Source: JASLDZ01 sp964235945 (lineage in GTDB: Bacteria > Pseudomonadota > Alphaproteobacteria > Caulobacterales > Caulobacteraceae). From it: a stretch of DNA of 64,000 nt. The notes beneath the pieces were generated by a model. That model did no database searches and had not been told where the DNA came from. It worked only from the letters and a program-made list of their open reading frames with translations. Below are positions 24,356-32,044 of this stretch, piece by piece. Position numbers and translations under genes: made by a program. How positions within the stretch are numbered: position 1 is the first letter of the stretch; each line of letters starts with the position of its first letter. Where the stretch lies: positions 1-64,000 of the forward strand of contig CAXSDV010000006.1 of assembly GCA_964235945.1 (NCBI GenBank), given 5' to 3'.

Positions 24356-24742
24356 TTATCGGCCGGCGACGTAGACGGTCTTCTTGCCGCCCGTCAGCAA
24401 CAGGCCCAGCACGAAGCCGACCCCGACGCCGATGCCGAGACCCGCCAGGGGCCGCTCCTTGATGAAGGCTTCGAACTCGCCGAGGCCGTCCTCGGCCTGG
24501 GCGCGCACCTGGCCGTAGGCTTCCTTGGCTTGGCCGCGCACCTGACCGTAAGCCTCCTGGGCTTGGCCGAGCGCGTCGTGCGCCTGATCCTTGACCTTGC
24601 CCAGGGCGTCCTGGACCGAGCCGGAAGCCTCGTTGACCTTGCCCTTGGCCTGGGTGCGGTCGTCGCCGGTCATTCCGCCCACCGCGTCCTGCACGTGGCC
24701 GACGCCCTGCTTCACGTTACCTTCGATCCGGTCTTCAGACAT
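24356..24742 (-). CDS. CsbD-like/YqjD-like stress protein
   Basis: A 128-residue protein. The N-terminal CsbD segment (DRIEGNVKQGVGHVQDAVGG, TGDDRTQAKGKVNEASGSVQ) is followed by heptad-like AYGQVRGQAKEAYGQVRAQA coiled coil. A C-terminal ElaB/YqjD-like anchor (ERPLAGLGIGVGVGFVLGLL) with a glycine zipper ends it. This fusion suggests tail-anchoring in the inner membrane. It heads a stress operon with glsB and has a degenerate EcfG-like promoter upstream. Confidence 0.85.
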   Translation of the reverse strand: MSEDRIEGNVKQGVGHVQDAVGGMTGDDRTQAKGKVNEASGSVQDALGKVKDQAHDALGQAQEAYGQVRGQAKEAYGQVRAQAEDGLGEFEAFIKERPLAGLGIGVGVGFVLGLLLTGGKKTVYVAGR

Positions 24743-24777
24743 GACGAAGCTTCTCCTGTTGGGGGTTCGGTCGAGAT

Positions 24778-24802
24778 AACCCCCACCGCGCAGTTTCGAT
24801 CC
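24778..24802 (-). promoter_or_regulatory. Possible degenerate EcfG-type promoter for csbD-glsB
   Basis: On the minus strand GGATC-N16-GGTT lies about 36 bases upstream of the CsbD start. It deviates from GGAAC...CGTT by one base in each element. Gene content supports stress control; the sequence match alone is weak. Confidence 0.35.
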
Positions 24803-24852
24803 ACCCCTTGCGCAAACTTACACATGCTTATGTAAGCGGGCAGGAGCGACCC

Positions 24853-25476
24853 ATGACCAGCCTCATCTATCCCGCCATCGCCAGCGGAACCGCCGAGCAC
24901 GGCCACCACGCCGCTTTCCCCGACCTGCCCGAGATCTCCGTCGCCTCCGCGTCGCTGGACGAGTTGGTGAGGCTGGCGCGCGAGGCGCTGATCCAGGCGC
25001 TCAAACGACGGGAGGACGCCGGCGAGGCTTGGCCCTCAGCCTCTCCGCTGGAGCAGGTGCGCCCCGTCGGAGCGCAGGGCGTGGTGTTCATGGTGGAGGT
25101 GCAGACGGACGACGCCCCGGTGCGCGTCAACGTCTCCATCGGTGAGCAGCTGCTGCGGCGCATCGACGACGCGGCCGGCGCGCGCAACATGACGCGCTCG
25201 GGCTATCTCGCCGCCGCCGCCCGGCGGATGCTGGGCGAGGAGGTGGGCGGCCGCGCCGGCGAACCCGGCGCCGGACAGGTGCGCGACGAGCTCGCCGCCC
25301 TGGGCCGCCGCGTGCAGGACACCCTCGGCCCGGACTCGCCGCTGGGCCGCACCCTCGCCGAGTTCGACACCCGCGCCCTGGAAGGCCTGCGCCGCGTGGC
25401 GGGCGACTTCCTGGGCGGCCGCCGCCCGCGCGAGGACGGCGACGCCGGCGCGGGCGCCGGCCCCAACCCCAACTAG
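24853..25476 (+). CDS. HicB-like antitoxin-type protein with RHH domain, orphan
   Basis: A 207-residue protein. The N-terminus (HHAAFPDLPEISVASASLDE, LVRLAREALIQALKRRED) is the HicB partial RNase-H-like fold. The segment VRVNVSIGEQLLRRIDDAAG, ARNMTRSGYLAAAARRML is a ribbon-helix-helix DNA-binding motif. About 70 extra C-terminal residues (VRDELAALGRRVQDTLGPDS...) are unusual for HicB. No HicA toxin gene of about 60 codons is next to it. AGGAGCG precedes the start. It may be a solitary regulator derived from a toxin-antitoxin system. Confidence 0.7.
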   Translation: MTSLIYPAIASGTAEHGHHAAFPDLPEISVASASLDELVRLAREALIQALKRREDAGEAWPSASPLEQVRPVGAQGVVFMVEVQTDDAPVRVNVSIGEQLLRRIDDAAGARNMTRSGYLAAAARRMLGEEVGGRAGEPGAGQVRDELAALGRRVQDTLGPDSPLGRTLAEFDTRALEGLRRVAGDFLGGRRPREDGDAGAGAGPNPN

Positions 25477-25508
25477 CGGGCGCGCCGCCGGCGGGGGAGG
25501 CGCCCGCG

Positions 25509-26714
25509 CTACAGCCGGTCGAGGCCCAGGGCCTCCACCAGGGCGCCCGCGGGCATGGGCGGCGCCCCCGCCGGGCGGCGGATCAGCGCGTCGGCGGCGG
25601 CGAACACCGCCACCAGCGAGGAGTCCTGGTCGGGGAAGGCGCGGGCGAGCGCCACGCCGTCGGCGCCCGTCTCCAGGCGCGCGCGCATCCAGTGCTCGCG
25701 CGGGCCGGTGGCCGGCAGGGGCTCGGCCAAGCGCACGGGGCGCAGGGGAAAGGCGGGGTCGGCCCCTTGCCAGGTCAGCAGCAGCGGCCGCAGGAACAGC
25801 TCGGCGCACACGAGCGCGGAAGCGGGGTTGCCCGGCAGCCCCAGCACGCGCCGCCCGTCGGCCAGACGGCCGAACCAGGTGGGCTTGCCCGGGCGCAGCG
25901 CCACCTTCTCCACCACGATCTCCAGCCCGAGGCGCCCCAGGGCGGGTTTGACCAGGTCGTGGTCGCCCACGGACGCCCCGCCCACGGTGACCAGGAGGTC
26001 GCAGTCCACCCCCTCCACCGCCGCGGCGATGGCGGCCTCGTCGTCGCCCGCGAGCGGGAGTCGGCGCGCGATCGCCCCCCAGGCGGCGGCGCGGGCGGCC
26101 AGGGCCGGGCCGTTGGACTCGAATATCTGGTGCGGACCGGCGGGGGCGCCGGCGGGGACGATCTCCTCGCCGGTGGACAGGATCGCCACCCGCGGCCGCG
26201 GGGCCACCTGCAGCTCCCCCCACCCGGCGGAAGCGGCCAGGGACAACCGCCAGGGGTCGATCCGCGCCCCCTTCGCCAGCAGCGCCCGGCCCTCCTGGAA
26301 ATCGCCGCCGCGCGGGCGCACGTGACGGCTGGAGCCCGGCGCGAAGGACAAGCGCACCGAGTCGCCCTCGCGCACCGCCTCCTCCTGCATCACCACGAGG
26401 TCGGCGCCCCGCGGCAGGGCGGCGCCCGTGAAGATGCGCACGACCGCGCCCGGGGCGAGCGGCTGGTCGAACGGCTTGCCCGCCGCGCTCTCGCCCTGCA
26501 CGCGAAGGGGAGCGCCGGCGAGGAGGTCCGCCTCCAGCACCGCCCAGCCGTCCATGGCCGAAGCGTCGTAGGGCGGCTGGTCGCGCCGAGCGAGCACGTC
26601 CTCGGCCAGGGTGCGCCCCACCGCCTCGGCCAGCGGCACGCGCTCGGCCGCGCCGGGGACGACCCCCGCCAGCATGCGCTCCCGCGCCGCCTCCACGGTG
26701 AGGAGCGCGCTCAC
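25509..26714 (-). CDS. moeA: Molybdopterin molybdenumtransferase MoeA
   Basis: A 401-residue protein that inserts molybdate into adenylylated molybdopterin. Signatures are PPYDASAMDGWAV, VRIFTGAALPRGADLVVMQE, RPRGGDFQEG, RVAILSTGEEIVPAG, NGPALAA, VTVGGASVGDHDLVK and VLGLPGNPASALVC. The start is a GTG overlapping the moaC stop (GTGA). It is last in a six-gene molybdopterin operon. Confidence 0.96.
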   Translation of the reverse strand: MSALLTVEAARERMLAGVVPGAAERVPLAEAVGRTLAEDVLARRDQPPYDASAMDGWAVLEADLLAGAPLRVQGESAAGKPFDQPLAPGAVVRIFTGAALPRGADLVVMQEEAVREGDSVRLSFAPGSSRHVRPRGGDFQEGRALLAKGARIDPWRLSLAASAGWGELQVAPRPRVAILSTGEEIVPAGAPAGPHQIFESNGPALAARAAAWGAIARRLPLAGDDEAAIAAAVEGVDCDLLVTVGGASVGDHDLVKPALGRLGLEIVVEKVALRPGKPTWFGRLADGRRVLGLPGNPASALVCAELFLRPLLLTWQGADPAFPLRPVRLAEPLPATGPREHWMRARLETGADGVALARAFPDQDSSLVAVFAAADALIRRPAGAPPMPAGALVEALGLDRL

Positions 26715-27211
26715 CTCCCCTCCCCGCGCCGGAAGTCGCCGGACGCGCCGCCCGACTTCTCCAGCAGGCGCACCGCCTCGATGGTCATGGCCTTGTCCGC
26801 CGCTTTCAGCATGTCGTAGAGCGTCAGGCAGGCCACCGAGACGGCGGTCAGCGCCTCCATCTCCACCCCGGTGGGGCCGGTGGTGCGCACCCAGGCCGTC
26901 ACGTCGAGCGCGGGGGCGCCGTCCGCGGCTTCCGCCACCTCCACCTTCACCGAGCTCAACGCCAGCGGGTGGCAGAGCGGGATCAGGTCGGCGGTGCGCT
27001 TGGCGGCCATCACGCCCGCGAGCTCGGCCACGACGCGCACGTCGCCCTTCTTGGCGCGGCCCTCGCGCACCAGGGCCAGCGTCTCGGCGCGCATCGTCAC
27101 CCGGCCGGCGGCGACGGCCTCGCGCGCGGTGGCCGGCTTGTCCGACACGTCCACCATGCGCGCGCGGCCCTGCGCGTCGATGTGGGTGAGGCCGGAAGGG
27201 TCAGCGCTCAT
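26711..27211 (-). CDS. moaC: Cyclic pyranopterin monophosphate synthase MoaC
   Basis: A 166-residue protein of standard MoaC length, which acts with MoaA to build cPMP from GTP. Signatures are GRARMVDVSDKPATAREAVA, KKGDVRVVAELAGVMAAKRT, LIPLCHPLALSSV, TGVEMEALTAVSVACLTLYD and MLKAADKAM. Its 5' end overlaps the moaB stop by 11 bases and its 3' end overlaps the moeA GTG. Confidence 0.97.
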   Translation of the reverse strand: MSADPSGLTHIDAQGRARMVDVSDKPATAREAVAAGRVTMRAETLALVREGRAKKGDVRVVAELAGVMAAKRTADLIPLCHPLALSSVKVEVAEAADGAPALDVTAWVRTTGPTGVEMEALTAVSVACLTLYDMLKAADKAMTIEAVRLLEKSGGASGDFRRGEGR

Positions 27212-27782
27212 GCAGGCGCGGCATGAGTTCGATCATGTTGCAGGGGGCGTGGCGGCTGTCGAGCTGGGGAGCGATCACGCTCCAGCCGTCGCGGCAGGCG
27301 CCGTTGGAGCCCGGCAGGCAGAACACGAACACGCCGTCGATCAGCCCGGCGGTGGCGCGGCTCTGCAGGGTGGACAGGCCGATGGTGCCGTAGCTGACCA
27401 GGTGGAACACCACGGAGAAGCCCTCCATCCGCTTGTCGAACAGGGGCTCCAGCGCCTCGGGGGTGATGTCGCGGCCGGTCAGGCCGGTGCCGCCGGTGGT
27501 GAGGATCACCTCCACCGCGCCCGACTCGATCCAGCCCAGCACCTGCTCCTGGATGGCCTCGCGGTCGTCGCGCACCACGGCGCGGCCGGCCAGGAGGTGG
27601 CCCGCCCCCTCCAGCCGCGATTGCAGCACGTCGCCGGAGGTGTCGGTGGAAAGGTCGCGGGTGTCCGACACGGTCAGCACCGCGATGCGCACGGGCTTGA
27701 AGGCGCGCTCGGCGTCGATGCGGCCGCCCGGGCGCAGGGCGGCGGCCTCGGCCATCACGAGGTCGGCGGTCACGTCGGTCAT
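27201..27782 (-). CDS. moaB: Molybdenum cofactor biosynthesis protein MoaB
   Basis: A 193-residue MogA/MoaB-fold protein. It carries RIAVLTVSDTRDLSTDTSGD, TTGGTGLTGRDITPEALEPL, GFSVVFHLVSYGTIGLSTLQ and FVFCLPGSNGACRDGW. These fit MPT adenylyltransferase activity, although MoaB in some species is not essential for it. The start at 27782 overlaps the moaE stop (ATGA). Confidence 0.93.
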   Translation of the reverse strand: MTDVTADLVMAEAAALRPGGRIDAERAFKPVRIAVLTVSDTRDLSTDTSGDVLQSRLEGAGHLLAGRAVVRDDREAIQEQVLGWIESGAVEVILTTGGTGLTGRDITPEALEPLFDKRMEGFSVVFHLVSYGTIGLSTLQSRATAGLIDGVFVFCLPGSNGACRDGWSVIAPQLDSRHAPCNMIELMPRLHER

Positions 27783-28249
27783 GGGCGCTCTCCCTGCGCG
27801 TCCCAGCGCGCGGCGTCGTGGTGGTCCTGTGCGCGGGGCTCCACCCAGCGCGCGCCGGCGGCCGCGTGCTCCTTCTTCCAGAAGGGCGCGCGGCTCTTGA
27901 GGTAGTCCATCAGGTAGTCCGCCCCCTCGAAGGCGGCGCGGCGGTGGCGGCCGGCGGCGGCGACGAACACCACCGCCTCGCCCGGGGCGATCCGGCCGGT
28001 GCGATGGCGCACCAGCGCGTCCACCAGGTCGAAGCGCGCGCAGGCGGCGTCCACCTCCGCGACGATGGCGGCCTCGGTGAAGCCCGGATAGCTCTCCAGT
28101 TCCAGCGCCTCCACCCCGTCGTCGCGGCGGCACAGGCCCGTGAAGCTGACCACGCCCCCCGCATCCTCGCGCCCGGCGACGAAGGCGGCCAGGAGCGCGC
28201 CCGGCGCGAAGGGCTCGGCCGACACCTCCACCGCGCGGGGCGTGCTCAC
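27779..28249 (-). CDS. moaE: Molybdopterin synthase catalytic subunit MoaE
   Basis: A 156-residue subunit that converts cPMP to molybdopterin with MoaD. Motifs are GGVVSFTGLCR, LELESYPGFTEAAIVAEVDA, HRTGRIAPGEAVVFVAAAGR, HRRAAFEGADYLMDYLKSRA and PFWKKE. The start is GTG at 28249, overlapping the moaD stop (GTGA). The longer antisense-like extension to 29335 is rejected. Confidence 0.95.
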   Translation of the reverse strand: MSTPRAVEVSAEPFAPGALLAAFVAGREDAGGVVSFTGLCRRDDGVEALELESYPGFTEAAIVAEVDAACARFDLVDALVRHRTGRIAPGEAVVFVAAAGRHRRAAFEGADYLMDYLKSRAPFWKKEHAAAGARWVEPRAQDHHDAARWDAQGERP

Positions 28250-28485
28250 CCGCCGCTCATGGGCGGGAGAAAGGCGACCTCGGCCCCGGGGGGCAGCGCC
28301 ACGTCCGCGCGCGCCAGCGCCCGGTCCACCGCCGCCTGCACGCCGGGGCCGGACAGCGCCTCGCCCAGCGCCGGGTCGGCGGCGGCGAGGGCGGCGCGCA
28401 CGGCGGACAAGCGCCCGCCCTCCACCTCCCGCTCGCGCCAGCCGGCGAGGTCGGCCAGCCGGCCGAACAGGAGCACCCGCGCCAA
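28246..28485 (-). CDS. moaD: Molybdopterin synthase sulfur carrier subunit MoaD
   Basis: A 79-residue ubiquitin-like sulfur carrier ending in the essential Gly-Gly (LPPMSGG), preceded by PPGAEVAFLPP. Its start codon is TTG (28485), 3 bases after the moaA stop; a GTG three codons on is an alternative. Its stop overlaps the moaE GTG. Adenylation by a MoeB-like enzyme is needed and that gene is not in the window. Confidence 0.92.
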   Translation of the reverse strand: MARVLLFGRLADLAGWREREVEGGRLSAVRAALAAADPALGEALSGPGVQAAVDRALARADVALPPGAEVAFLPPMSGG

Positions 28486-28488
28486 GCC

Positions 28489-29568
28489 TCAGCCCCCGGT
28501 CGTCGACATGTGCCGCGCGGGGCCGCCCGCCGCCTCGCCCCGGCGACGGATCGCGAAGTCGTGGCCGCGCGGCTTGGCGAGCAGGCCCGCCCGGACGGCG
28601 GCGGCCAGGTCCGCGTCGCCGCCCCCGCCGCGCAGCACCGCGCGCAGGTCGGTGGCGTCGTCCTGGCCCAGGCAGGTGTGCAGGGTGCCCGTGCAGGTCA
28701 GGCGCACCCGGTTGCAGGTGTCGCAGAAGTCGTGGCTGAGCGGGGTGATGAAGCCCAGCGTGCCGCCCGTCTCCTCCACGCGGAAGTAGCGCGCCGGGCC
28801 GCCGGTGGAGGTGGCGAGCGGCGTCAGCGTCCACACCGCGGCGAGGTCGCGGCGCACGTCGGCCAAGCTGACGAACTGGTCGGTGCGGTCGGCGTCGACC
28901 TCGCCCATGGGCATGGCCTCGATCAGGGTGAGGTCGCACCCGCGCCCGTGCGCCCAGGCCAGGAGCGCCGGCAGTTCGGCGCGGTTGTCGTGCGCCAAGG
29001 CCACGGCGTTCAGCTTGACCTTGAGCCCCGCGGCCTGCGCCGCGTCCAGCCCCGCCAGCACCCGCTGAAGGTCGCCGCCGCGGGTGGTGGCGCGGAACCG
29101 CTCCGGGTCCAGCGTGTCGAGGCTGACGTTGACGCGGCGCACCCCCGCGCGCGCCAGGGGCTGCGCGAACTCGGCGAGGCGGGTGCCGTTGGTGGTCAGG
29201 GTCAGCTCGTCCAACGCGCCGGAGCGCAGGTGACGCCCGAGGCTCTCCACCAGCTCCATCACGCCGCGCCGCACCAGGGGCTCGCCGCCGGTGAGCCGCA
29301 GCTTTCTCGCGCCCAAGCCCACGAACAGGGTGCACACCCGGTCCATCTCCTCCAGGGAGAGCACCTCGGCCCGGGGCAGGAAGCGCATGCGCTCGGGCAT
29401 GCAGTAGGTGCAGCGCAGGTCGCAGCGGTCGGTCACGGAAGCGCGCAGGTAACGCACCACGCGCCCCAGCCCGTCCGCCAGGGGCGCGGGCGCGGGCCTC
29501 GACGCCGGCGCGGCCACGGGCGACGCGGCGAGGCTGGCGGGGGCGTAGGGGGCGTCGTAAGGGCTCAT
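28489..29568 (-). CDS. moaA: GTP 3',8-cyclase MoaA
   Basis: A 359-residue radical-SAM enzyme for the first step of molybdenum cofactor synthesis. The N-terminal cluster is Cys49-x3-Cys53-x2-Cys56 (DRCDLRCTYCMPE). TGGEPLVRRG, TTNGTRLAEFA and RVNVSLDTLDPERFRA follow. The C-terminal cluster is CDTCNRVRLTCTGTLHTC. The catalytic C-terminal GG is present (STTGG). An extra Ala/Pro-rich N-terminus of about 30 residues precedes the barrel. It is first in the operon and divergent from the siroheme synthase gene. Confidence 0.96.
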   Translation of the reverse strand: MSPYDAPYAPASLAASPVAAPASRPAPAPLADGLGRVVRYLRASVTDRCDLRCTYCMPERMRFLPRAEVLSLEEMDRVCTLFVGLGARKLRLTGGEPLVRRGVMELVESLGRHLRSGALDELTLTTNGTRLAEFAQPLARAGVRRVNVSLDTLDPERFRATTRGGDLQRVLAGLDAAQAAGLKVKLNAVALAHDNRAELPALLAWAHGRGCDLTLIEAMPMGEVDADRTDQFVSLADVRRDLAAVWTLTPLATSTGGPARYFRVEETGGTLGFITPLSHDFCDTCNRVRLTCTGTLHTCLGQDDATDLRAVLRGGGGDADLAAAVRAGLLAKPRGHDFAIRRRGEAAGGPARHMSTTGG

Positions 29569-29667
29569 GCAGTCCTGTCCAGCGTCAACATATAGGCGTC
29601 GGTTCCCGTGAGCACGCCCTCTCTTCCCGCCGATCCGGCCCGCCGCGCGCCCGCGGCCGGCTGAGCC

Positions 29668-30600
29668 GTGGACGCCTTTCCCGCTTTCGTGGCCCTGGCC
29701 GGCGCGCGCGTGGTGGTCGCGGGCGAGGGTCCGGCCGCCGACGCCAAGGCGCGCCTGTTCGACGGCTCGCCCGCCGTGCTCGTGCGCCTGGCGGGCCCCG
29801 AGGCGGTGGACGAGGCGGCGTGCGCGGGCGCGCGGCTGGTGTTCGTCGCGTCCGACGACGAGGCGGCCGCCCGGGCCGCCGCGACCCGTGCGCGCGCCGC
29901 CGGGGCCTGGGTCAACGTGGTGGACCGCCCGGCGCTCAGCGACTTCGCCACCCCCTCCATCGTCGACCGGGGAACGGTGACGGGGGCCGTCGGCACGGTG
30001 GGGGCCGCGCCGGTGCTGGCGGTGCGGCTGCGGCAGGAGCTGGAGACGCGCTGGCCCGAGCGGCTGGGGGAGGTCGCGCGCCTGCTCCAGGCCATGCGCG
30101 GTGAGGCGCGCGCGACGCTGGACGGCATGGACGCGCGGCGGCGCTACTTCACCCGGCTGCTGGACGGGCCGGCCGCCGCCCTGGCGCTGGCGGGCGACCG
30201 GGAGGGGGCGCTCCTCGCCGCGCGCAAGGCATTGGCGGCGGAGGGCGCCCCGGTCGGGCGGGCGGCGTTGATCGCGCTCCCGCCCGCGCCGGACCTGTTG
30301 ACGCTGCGCGCCGCGCGCCGGTTGGGCGCCGCCGACCGGGTGTTCGCCGACGCCGGCGTGGACGCGGCGCTCCTGGCGCTGGCGCGTCGCGACGCGCCGC
30401 GCGAGCCGGTGGACGTGGAGGCGGTGCGGACGCGGGTGGCCGAAGGTGAGAACGTCGCGGTGCTGGCGCGGACCGGGGAGGCGCTGGCGGCGGCCCTGGC
30501 GGCGGGCGGCGTGGCGGTGGAGCGGGTGTGGGAAGGTCCGTCCCGGACTGATGACGGCTCCGCCCCTCAGGGGGCGCCGCCCGGGGACACGCCTCGCTAG
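29668..30600 (+). CDS. Siroheme synthase-like protein with truncated methyltransferase half
   Basis: A 310-residue protein with GTG start. Residues 1-115 are the CysG-N/Met8-type NAD-binding precorrin-2 dehydrogenase/ferrochelatase fold (ARVVVAGEGPAADAKARLF, GARLVFVASDDEAAARAAAT, WVNVVDRPALSDFATPSIVD, VGTVGAAPVLAVRLRQELE). The central dimer domain follows. The C-terminal part begins like an SUMT methyltransferase (RAALIALPPAPDLLTLRAAR) but lacks the glycine-rich loops and most of that domain, which is normally about 240 residues. It probably retains only the dehydrogenase activity. It is divergent from moaA. Confidence 0.75.
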   Translation: MDAFPAFVALAGARVVVAGEGPAADAKARLFDGSPAVLVRLAGPEAVDEAACAGARLVFVASDDEAAARAAATRARAAGAWVNVVDRPALSDFATPSIVDRGTVTGAVGTVGAAPVLAVRLRQELETRWPERLGEVARLLQAMRGEARATLDGMDARRRYFTRLLDGPAAALALAGDREGALLAARKALAAEGAPVGRAALIALPPAPDLLTLRAARRLGAADRVFADAGVDAALLALARRDAPREPVDVEAVRTRVAEGENVAVLARTGEALAAALAAGGVAVERVWEGPSRTDDGSAPQGAPPGDTPR

Positions 30601-31148
30601 ACGACCTCGCCGGCCTCCCACTGCGCCCGCGCCAGCGCATGGACGACGTGGCGCTCCAGCCGATGCCCCTTCGCCAGGGCGGGATGATCGAAGTCCAGGT
30701 CGGGCCGCCGGTGCAGCCCGATGCGGGTCATCACCGCCCGGGAGCGAAGATTGGGAGTTGCGGTGAAGCTGACCACACGCTCCGCCCCGCGCGCGAAGGC
30801 GTCGGCCAGCGCGGCGCGGGCGGCTTCGCCGGCGTAGCCGACGCCCCAGGCATGGCGGGCCAGCCGCCAGCCGATCTCCGGTGCGGCGCCGAAAGGCAGG
30901 TCGGCCGGGCTGGGCTTCACGCCCACGAACCCCAGGAAGGCGCCGTCCGTTCGCCGCTCCAGCGCCATGAAGCCGCGACCCGTGTCGGCGATGAGGGCGA
31001 CCTGCCGGCTCATGGCCGCGTCGCTTTCCTCGCGGGTCAGCGACGCGGGGAAGTGCTCCATCACCTCAGGGTCGGCGTTCAGCGAGGCCCACGGCTCGCG
31101 ATCCTCCTCGCGCCACTGGCGGAGAAGGAGGCGCTCCGTTTCGATCAC
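30597..31148 (-). CDS. GNAT family N-acetyltransferase (RimJ-like)
   Basis: A 183-residue protein beginning ETERLLLRQW (GTG start at 31148). It has GAAPEIGWRLARHAWGVGYA followed by GEAARAALADAF, the acetyl-CoA pyrophosphate-binding region of the Acetyltransf_3/RimJ type, and TATPNLRSRAVMTRIGLHR. The GTG overlaps the aguB stop (GTGA), so it is co-translated with agmatine genes. It could acetylate a polyamine or a protein, but neither is shown. Confidence 0.85.
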   Translation of the reverse strand: MIETERLLLRQWREEDREPWASLNADPEVMEHFPASLTREESDAAMSRQVALIADTGRGFMALERRTDGAFLGFVGVKPSPADLPFGAAPEIGWRLARHAWGVGYAGEAARAALADAFARGAERVVSFTATPNLRSRAVMTRIGLHRRPDLDFDHPALAKGHRLERHVVHALARAQWEAGEVV

Positions 31149-32044
31149 AAGGGCGCGCCCTCGAACGTCCGCCGCGGGCCGAGCGCCTCGTACAGGTCCG
31201 TGCGGCGGTCGCGGAAGAAGCCCCAGGCGGCGCGGTGGGTGTGCAGGAAGTCGAGGTCGAAGGTCGACGTCAGCACCCCCTCCTCCCCCCGCTCGAAGGC
31301 CGCCACGAGGTCCCCGCGGTGGTCGGCGATGAAGGAGGAGCCGTAGAAGTCCTGCCCGCCCGCGCCGCCGGCCTCGTGGCCCGTGCGGTTGGCCGCCGCC
31401 ACCGGGATCACGTTGGACACCGCGTGCCCCTGCATGGCGCGGCGCCACGGGTCGCGGGTGTCGAGGCTCGAGTCGTGGGGCTCGGAGCCGATGGCGGTGG
31501 GGTAGAGCAAGACCTCCGCCCCGGCCGCCGTCATGGCGCGCGCGGCTTCGGGGAACCACTGGTCCCAGCATATGCCCACGCCGATGCGGCCGTGGCGCGT
31601 GTTCCACACCTTGAAGCCCGTATCGCCCGGCCGGAAGTAGTACTTCTCCTGGTAGCCCGGCCCGTCGGGAATGTGGCTCTTGCGGTAAACGCCGAGCAGG
31701 CTTCCGTCCGCGTCGGCCATCACCAGGCTGTTGTAGTAGTGCGGCCCTTCGCGCTCGTAGATCGAGATGGGGATCGCCACGCCCAGTTCCGCCGCCAGCG
31801 GGGCCAGCGCGGTGACGCAGGGGTGCTCGCGCCAGGGGTGGGCGGTGGCGAACCAGCGCTCCTCCTGGGTCACGCAGAAGTACGGCCCCTGGAACAGTTC
31901 GGAGGGCAGGATCACCTGGGCGCCCCGCGCCGCCGCCTCGCGCACGAAGCCCGCGGTCTTGGCGATGTTGGCCGCCATGTCCGTCCCGTAGGAGGTCTGG
32001 ACGACGCCCAAGGTCAGGGTGCGGGGTGTGGGGGCGCGGGCCAT
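31145..32044 (-). CDS. aguB: N-carbamoylputrescine amidase
   Basis: A 299-residue nitrilase-superfamily enzyme that hydrolyses N-carbamoylputrescine to putrescine. The Glu-Lys-Cys triad is visible in ILPSELFQGPYF, GVYRKSHIPDGPGYQEKYYF and IGVGICWDQWFPEAAR. AguB-specific features are FFxPGDTGF-like YYFRPGDTGFKVW, HDSSLDTRDPWRRAMQGHA and the C-terminal DLYEAL. Its ATG shares one base with the aguA stop. Confidence 0.95.
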   Translation of the reverse strand: MARAPTPRTLTLGVVQTSYGTDMAANIAKTAGFVREAAARGAQVILPSELFQGPYFCVTQEERWFATAHPWREHPCVTALAPLAAELGVAIPISIYEREGPHYYNSLVMADADGSLLGVYRKSHIPDGPGYQEKYYFRPGDTGFKVWNTRHGRIGVGICWDQWFPEAARAMTAAGAEVLLYPTAIGSEPHDSSLDTRDPWRRAMQGHAVSNVIPVAAANRTGHEAGGAGGQDFYGSSFIADHRGDLVAAFERGEEGVLTSTFDLDFLHTHRAAWGFFRDRRTDLYEALGPRRTFEGAPL

